Positions 60,516 through 64,000 of a stretch of DNA of 64,000 bases are shown here, piece by piece. Both the position numbers and the translations under genes were made by a program. The DNA lies in NCBI GenBank assembly GCA_024734555.1, contig JANPWX010000010.1, positions 2,493,785-2,557,784 of the forward strand, read 5' to 3'. The first letter of the stretch is position 1, and every line of letters starts with the position of its first letter. Under the pieces are notes generated by a model, which was not told the origin of the DNA, searched no databases, and saw only the letters and a list, made by a program, of their open reading frames with translations. This stretch comes from Trochalopteron elliotii. Taxonomy: Eukaryota; Chordata; Aves; Passeriformes; Leiothrichidae.

Positions 60516-63259
60516 GCTATCTACCAGTTTCTTGACCAAACCTCCACACCCAACAGCTTGTGTTAATTATTTAACTGAGTCACTAAAAATAAGTATTCTA
60601 CTCAGAGAAACAGCTGTCATTTTGTCAAGCAATTAGATGAAGTTACTATGCCCTTCAGCTATTTTCCTAAGCTTTGTTTTGGAAAAGAACTACTAATTAA
60701 AAGAAATTGTCATACCTTTTCTTCACAAAACTTAAAAATCAAACAGTTTATTATCCTTCACAGTTTATTAAACACATGCAAAGAGCAAGTCATGAAGAGC
60801 CAAAGCATATCTATACTTCTTGTGGGTTTGCCCTATAATTCAGCACTGATCAACTAAAAATGGGTAAGGGAAATGGTTTACATCTGTCACACAAACAGGT
60901 CATGGGGAAAAAAAAAATTAAAAACATGATGATCTTGTCAGCTTCCTCAGGTTTTCATACATGTTTTGTGAAGAAGCACAGCAGTTGATCATATTTCTTC
61001 CACAGAAAAGGCATCTTGCAAGTTGAAGATCTTGCAAGTCTCAAAATTGTCTGTTAATCATTAATCAAACAAAAGACAAATGAGAAAACAAGGGAGAAGC
61101 TTCTTTTATTTACTGGCTCATTTGTTCACCTGACTGCCAAGGATCCAAGGATCCCAGAGAGCCTGCCCTATGTACCCACTCAGCCACCCATCCCATGTCA
61201 GCATCTTAAATAAAAGTGCAAAAGGAATCTGGCAACAAATGCAAACCTTTGCCAAAAAATTTCGGAACAGAATCGACAGAAAGAGGAACTGAAAGTCTGT
61301 AACAGAACCAAAGTAAAGGCTTTGCTCCCCCTCCCACATTTAAATACTGTTTCTTGAAAGATCTACTAGGAAACTAAACAATGAAGAAACAAATATTTGG
61401 CGCCTTCTACTATAAAACAAACAAAACCCACCACAATAAAAAAAAAACCACAAAAAAACCACAAAAAACACACACACCAAAAAAACTCCCAAACAACAAA
61501 ACAAAAACAAAACCAAAAACCTATTAAGCACCACATTACCCAGTTTATAGAAAAACATTGTCAAGAAACATCTTTTTTGTCTTCTTCCTGAAGGCCAGCT
61601 TATGAGATACCGATATCTTAACAACTTCATTTCAGTCAGCAGGTAAAGGAGCCTTGCTTAGAAACAGGCATCTAGAGCAGGGAGCAAAATAGGCATGGCA
61701 GAAACCTCAATGTGCTAATGAGAGGAAATTATTTATAAACTGGGATCATTCACACAAATTCACAAGGATAGTTACTGTCTGTTGCATTTATCTACTAAAA
61801 CCAGACAATAATTGAAAAAGATTAAATGCAAAAATAGCTATTGCAGAATATGGCAGTTTCACAAACCATGACAGCTCTCAGCCAATGGATATCCCAACCA
61901 CAGTGAGAATGATTCACATGAGGGTCAGAAACTAATATTCTAAGCAACTATGGCATCACCACAGTATATTTCCTTTTAAGATGCTAAATCATTATTAATC
62001 TACCTGTAATTTTAGAAAGTAATTCTTCATGTGTAAAATAGAGGGCATTTGTTTTGTTCTTGCTTTTTCTCTTCTTTACACCATTTCCCAAAGCAAAAGT
62101 ACACTACAAAGCAAAGTACTGATTCTTTGCTGCTTTCCAGAAAATATTTGTTAAAATGACAGGAAAAACATTTCATTTCACAAAAGAGATCTACAGAAAA
62201 TCTAATTCAAACACAAAAAAATTCATCCTTTAGCATAAAAAGATAGTGCAAGAGCAGAACATGCACACGCACAATTTCTATTATGAAATATTTTAAGTGG
62301 CTTGCTCAAAACATCAGCCTTACAGAACCAAGACTGACAAATGCCTTATCACAAGACCACCAAATGTTAAAACCTACTTCACCATCAAACACAAAGAAAA
62401 GGGATAAATGCCAAGCCTCAAACATTCACATGGATGTTTGTGAAACATCCATTACAGAAGACAGAAAGCTTCTGCAGAAACACCAGTGCCCATTTCAGTA
62501 AATGTTTCCAGGCAGAGGATGTCTCAAAATTCTGGCCATCACTAAGGCAGACATCATTGCAGAGGTCTCTGAGTACAGATGTTCAGTCCTCCTGAACAGT
62601 TCTCATTCAGGCAAAATCCAAGCCTCCTTTCTTCCAGCACCTTTGCAGTGGCAACACCTACACACCTATCCATAAGGCCAGGGCTACAAGGACCCAACAG
62701 AAAAGCCCATCATTCTGTAGTCTATCTTGAAGCATGTTCTCAATCATAAAATCTAATTTTTTTTACACACCCAAGGCAAACATTTCCTTTTATTATACTC
62801 AGACAACAAATGTTTGAAAGAAGCTACTAAAACCCCAACGAGTCCTATAACTGGAAGCTTTCAACATCTGAGCATCTGTAGAACTGCTCAGCTTGACACA
62901 TCCTGCTCAATGTCGGCAAGATCATGCCTCAAAGCAAGAGCCTATGGCTGGCAGCCTTGGCTGCAGAGACGGAGGGCTGGTATGAAGCTCTCTGTTTCCT
63001 CTTATTCATGGGGTACTGGGGTCCATCCCGGGAAGGGCACCTGAGACCTGCATCCCCATGCCGTGTAGGGCAGGCAAGGGGGGACCGCGAGCATCCGTCT
63101 CTACTAGCTGCCTAAATACTGTCATTCACCCCAGCCTTCCCCAGGAGAAGGGGGAATTGACACGGGAGGAGGACAGAAACAGATGTCTTCAGGCCAAAGT
63201 ATGGCAAGCAGGGAGCGAAGGAGACCACAAGGTGACTCACCCCACCCACACCTTCTTCT
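60516..63259. other. intron, no recognisable element
   Basis: AT-rich up to about 62850, then GC rises toward the CpG island. Apart from the A/C-rich tract at 61417 nothing is recognised. Confidence 0.5.
61417..61530. repeat. A/C-rich low-complexity tract
   Basis: Irregular AAAACC, CAAAA and ACACAC units on the plus strand. Frames across it on either strand are low-complexity artefacts. Confidence 0.9.
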
Positions 63260-64000
63260 TTGAGATCTGGCGCGGGGTGGGGGGGGACAACCGTGCCAAC
63301 TCCTCCTCCGGGGTCCAAGCTTGCTGCCAGCCCACCCCCCCAGGGACTGCGGTGCGCACACGCCCCTGGACGGGTGGGCACGGAGGACCCACAGCCCCCG
63401 CTCCACACAGAGAGAGGGACCCGGCGGAGGTGCCGCCCCGGAGAAGGAAGGAAAGAGGGCGGGCAGGGGCGGCGGCGGAGGGGCGCGGACTGCCGGCACC
63501 TCCTCTCTGCTGCACTGCAGAGGCGCCATCTTCCCGCGCCTCGGCGCCGCCGGCCCGCGGGGGGGCTCGGGCCAGCCCCGACCACCGCCCCCCGGGCACC
63601 GCCTTCCCGCGGGGCCACTGCACCAGCCGGCGGGGAGCTCTAGCCACCGCCCCGCACACATGCGCCACCCCCGCCCCCAACCCCCTCATCGGGGGATACC
63701 ACAGGCTCCGCAGCCTGGCTTCGCTGCCCTCCCGGGGGGACACCCTCGCGTCCCCCGCTCGCAGCCTGGTTGCTCGCCCGTAGCCCCTGCCCCATCGGGG
63801 GATGCCACTGGGCCACTCGCCTGCAGCGTGCCTGCTCGTGGGGGAAGTTTCCCTTCCCGAGCCCCTGGCGGAGCCAACGCCAAGGCAGAGCCGGCGCTCC
63901 TGCCCTACCTACGCAGCCCTGCCCGTGGATCCCTGCCCGCTGCCGCAGCAGGCGGGCGGCGGCCGAAGTTAACAGGGCAGCGCCGCGGCAGCCGAACCAG
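63260..64000. promoter_or_regulatory. CpG island, probable 3' flank of APP promoter/exon 1
   Basis: Base composition changes abruptly from AT-rich intron to GC-rich DNA dense in CpG, with GC-box-like runs (GGGCGGG near 63458, CCGCCCC near 63646). It continues to the last base. Because APP is transcribed leftward from beyond this edge, the island probably spans the promoter, exon 1 and the start of intron 1. Long open frames occur on both strands (up to 241 codons), which is expected where stop codons are rare. None resembles a known protein or the APP signal peptide. A YY1-like motif lies at 63523-63532 on the minus strand. Confidence 0.8.

Larger units (their letters stand above)
19517..64000 (-). 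other. APP: APP intron 1 (partial, over 44 kb)
   Basis: Everything right of exon 2 is upstream of it in APP. I found no exon encoding an APP signal peptide ending in a phase-0 donor, so intron 1 appears to run to the window edge. A very long first intron is normal for vertebrate APP. The CpG island at the right end suggests that exon 1 is close beyond it. The intron carries CR1 and LTR insertions in both orientations. Confidence 0.85.

Noticed and set aside
63058..63783. 241-codon plus-strand frame and overlapping minus-strand frames of 168-179 codons in the CpG island
   Set aside because: GC-rich DNA has few stops. The frames overlap on both strands and are rich in Pro, Arg, Ala and Gly, and no domain is recognisable.
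1..64000. CRISPR arrays, operons, ribosome-binding sites, rRNA genes
   Set aside because: The window is vertebrate intronic DNA; none of these is present.

Overview
The window is eukaryotic and almost entirely non-coding. It looks like part of a bird genome, probably a songbird: CR1 LINE fragments and endogenous-retrovirus LTRs of avian type are scattered through AT-rich DNA, and there are no mammalian Alu or L1 copies. The only coding sequence I can support is one exon on the minus strand, exon 2 of the amyloid precursor protein gene (APP), at 19349-19516. It is exactly 168 bp (56 codons), starts and ends in phase 0, has canonical splice sites and encodes the start of the E1 growth-factor-like domain.

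APP runs right to left. Bases 1-19348 are the start of intron 2; I found no exon 3. Bases 19517-64000 are intron 1, so that intron exceeds 44 kb here. The signal-peptide exon is not recognisable in the window. The last ~750 bp (63260-64000) is a dense CpG island, as expected next to exon 1 and the promoter, so both probably lie just past the right edge.

Layout: 2.7-4.3 kb, a mosaic LTR element preceded by two consensus heat-shock elements; 6.05-9.2 kb, three LTR insertions in a row; 10.7-13.7 kb, three more LTR pieces; 14.05 kb, CR1; 19.35 kb, APP exon 2; 26.0-28.3 kb, two CR1 fragments in opposite orientations; 29.3 kb, a (TAA)n array with one undetermined base; 32.7-34.7 kb, a minus-strand copy of the 2.9-kb element joined to a plus-strand LTR with five CCAAT boxes; 39.6-42.2 kb, an LTR with a 15-bp repeat array, then a CR1 split by another LTR; 46.9 kb, CR1; 51.3 kb, LTR; 53.2-53.6 kb, an isolated GC-rich island; 57.2-57.8 kb, an LTR related to the 39.6-kb one; 60.4 kb, CR1; 63.3-64.0 kb, CpG island. 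The rest is AT-rich intron with no recognisable element.

There is no sign of a new multi-gene system. The interest lies in regulatory-looking repeats inside APP introns (heat-shock elements, the CCAAT array, tandem expansions in LTR U3 regions), an internal GC island and a consistent strand bias of poly-A tracts. All identifications were made by eye; repeat family names are left open where I could not be sure.
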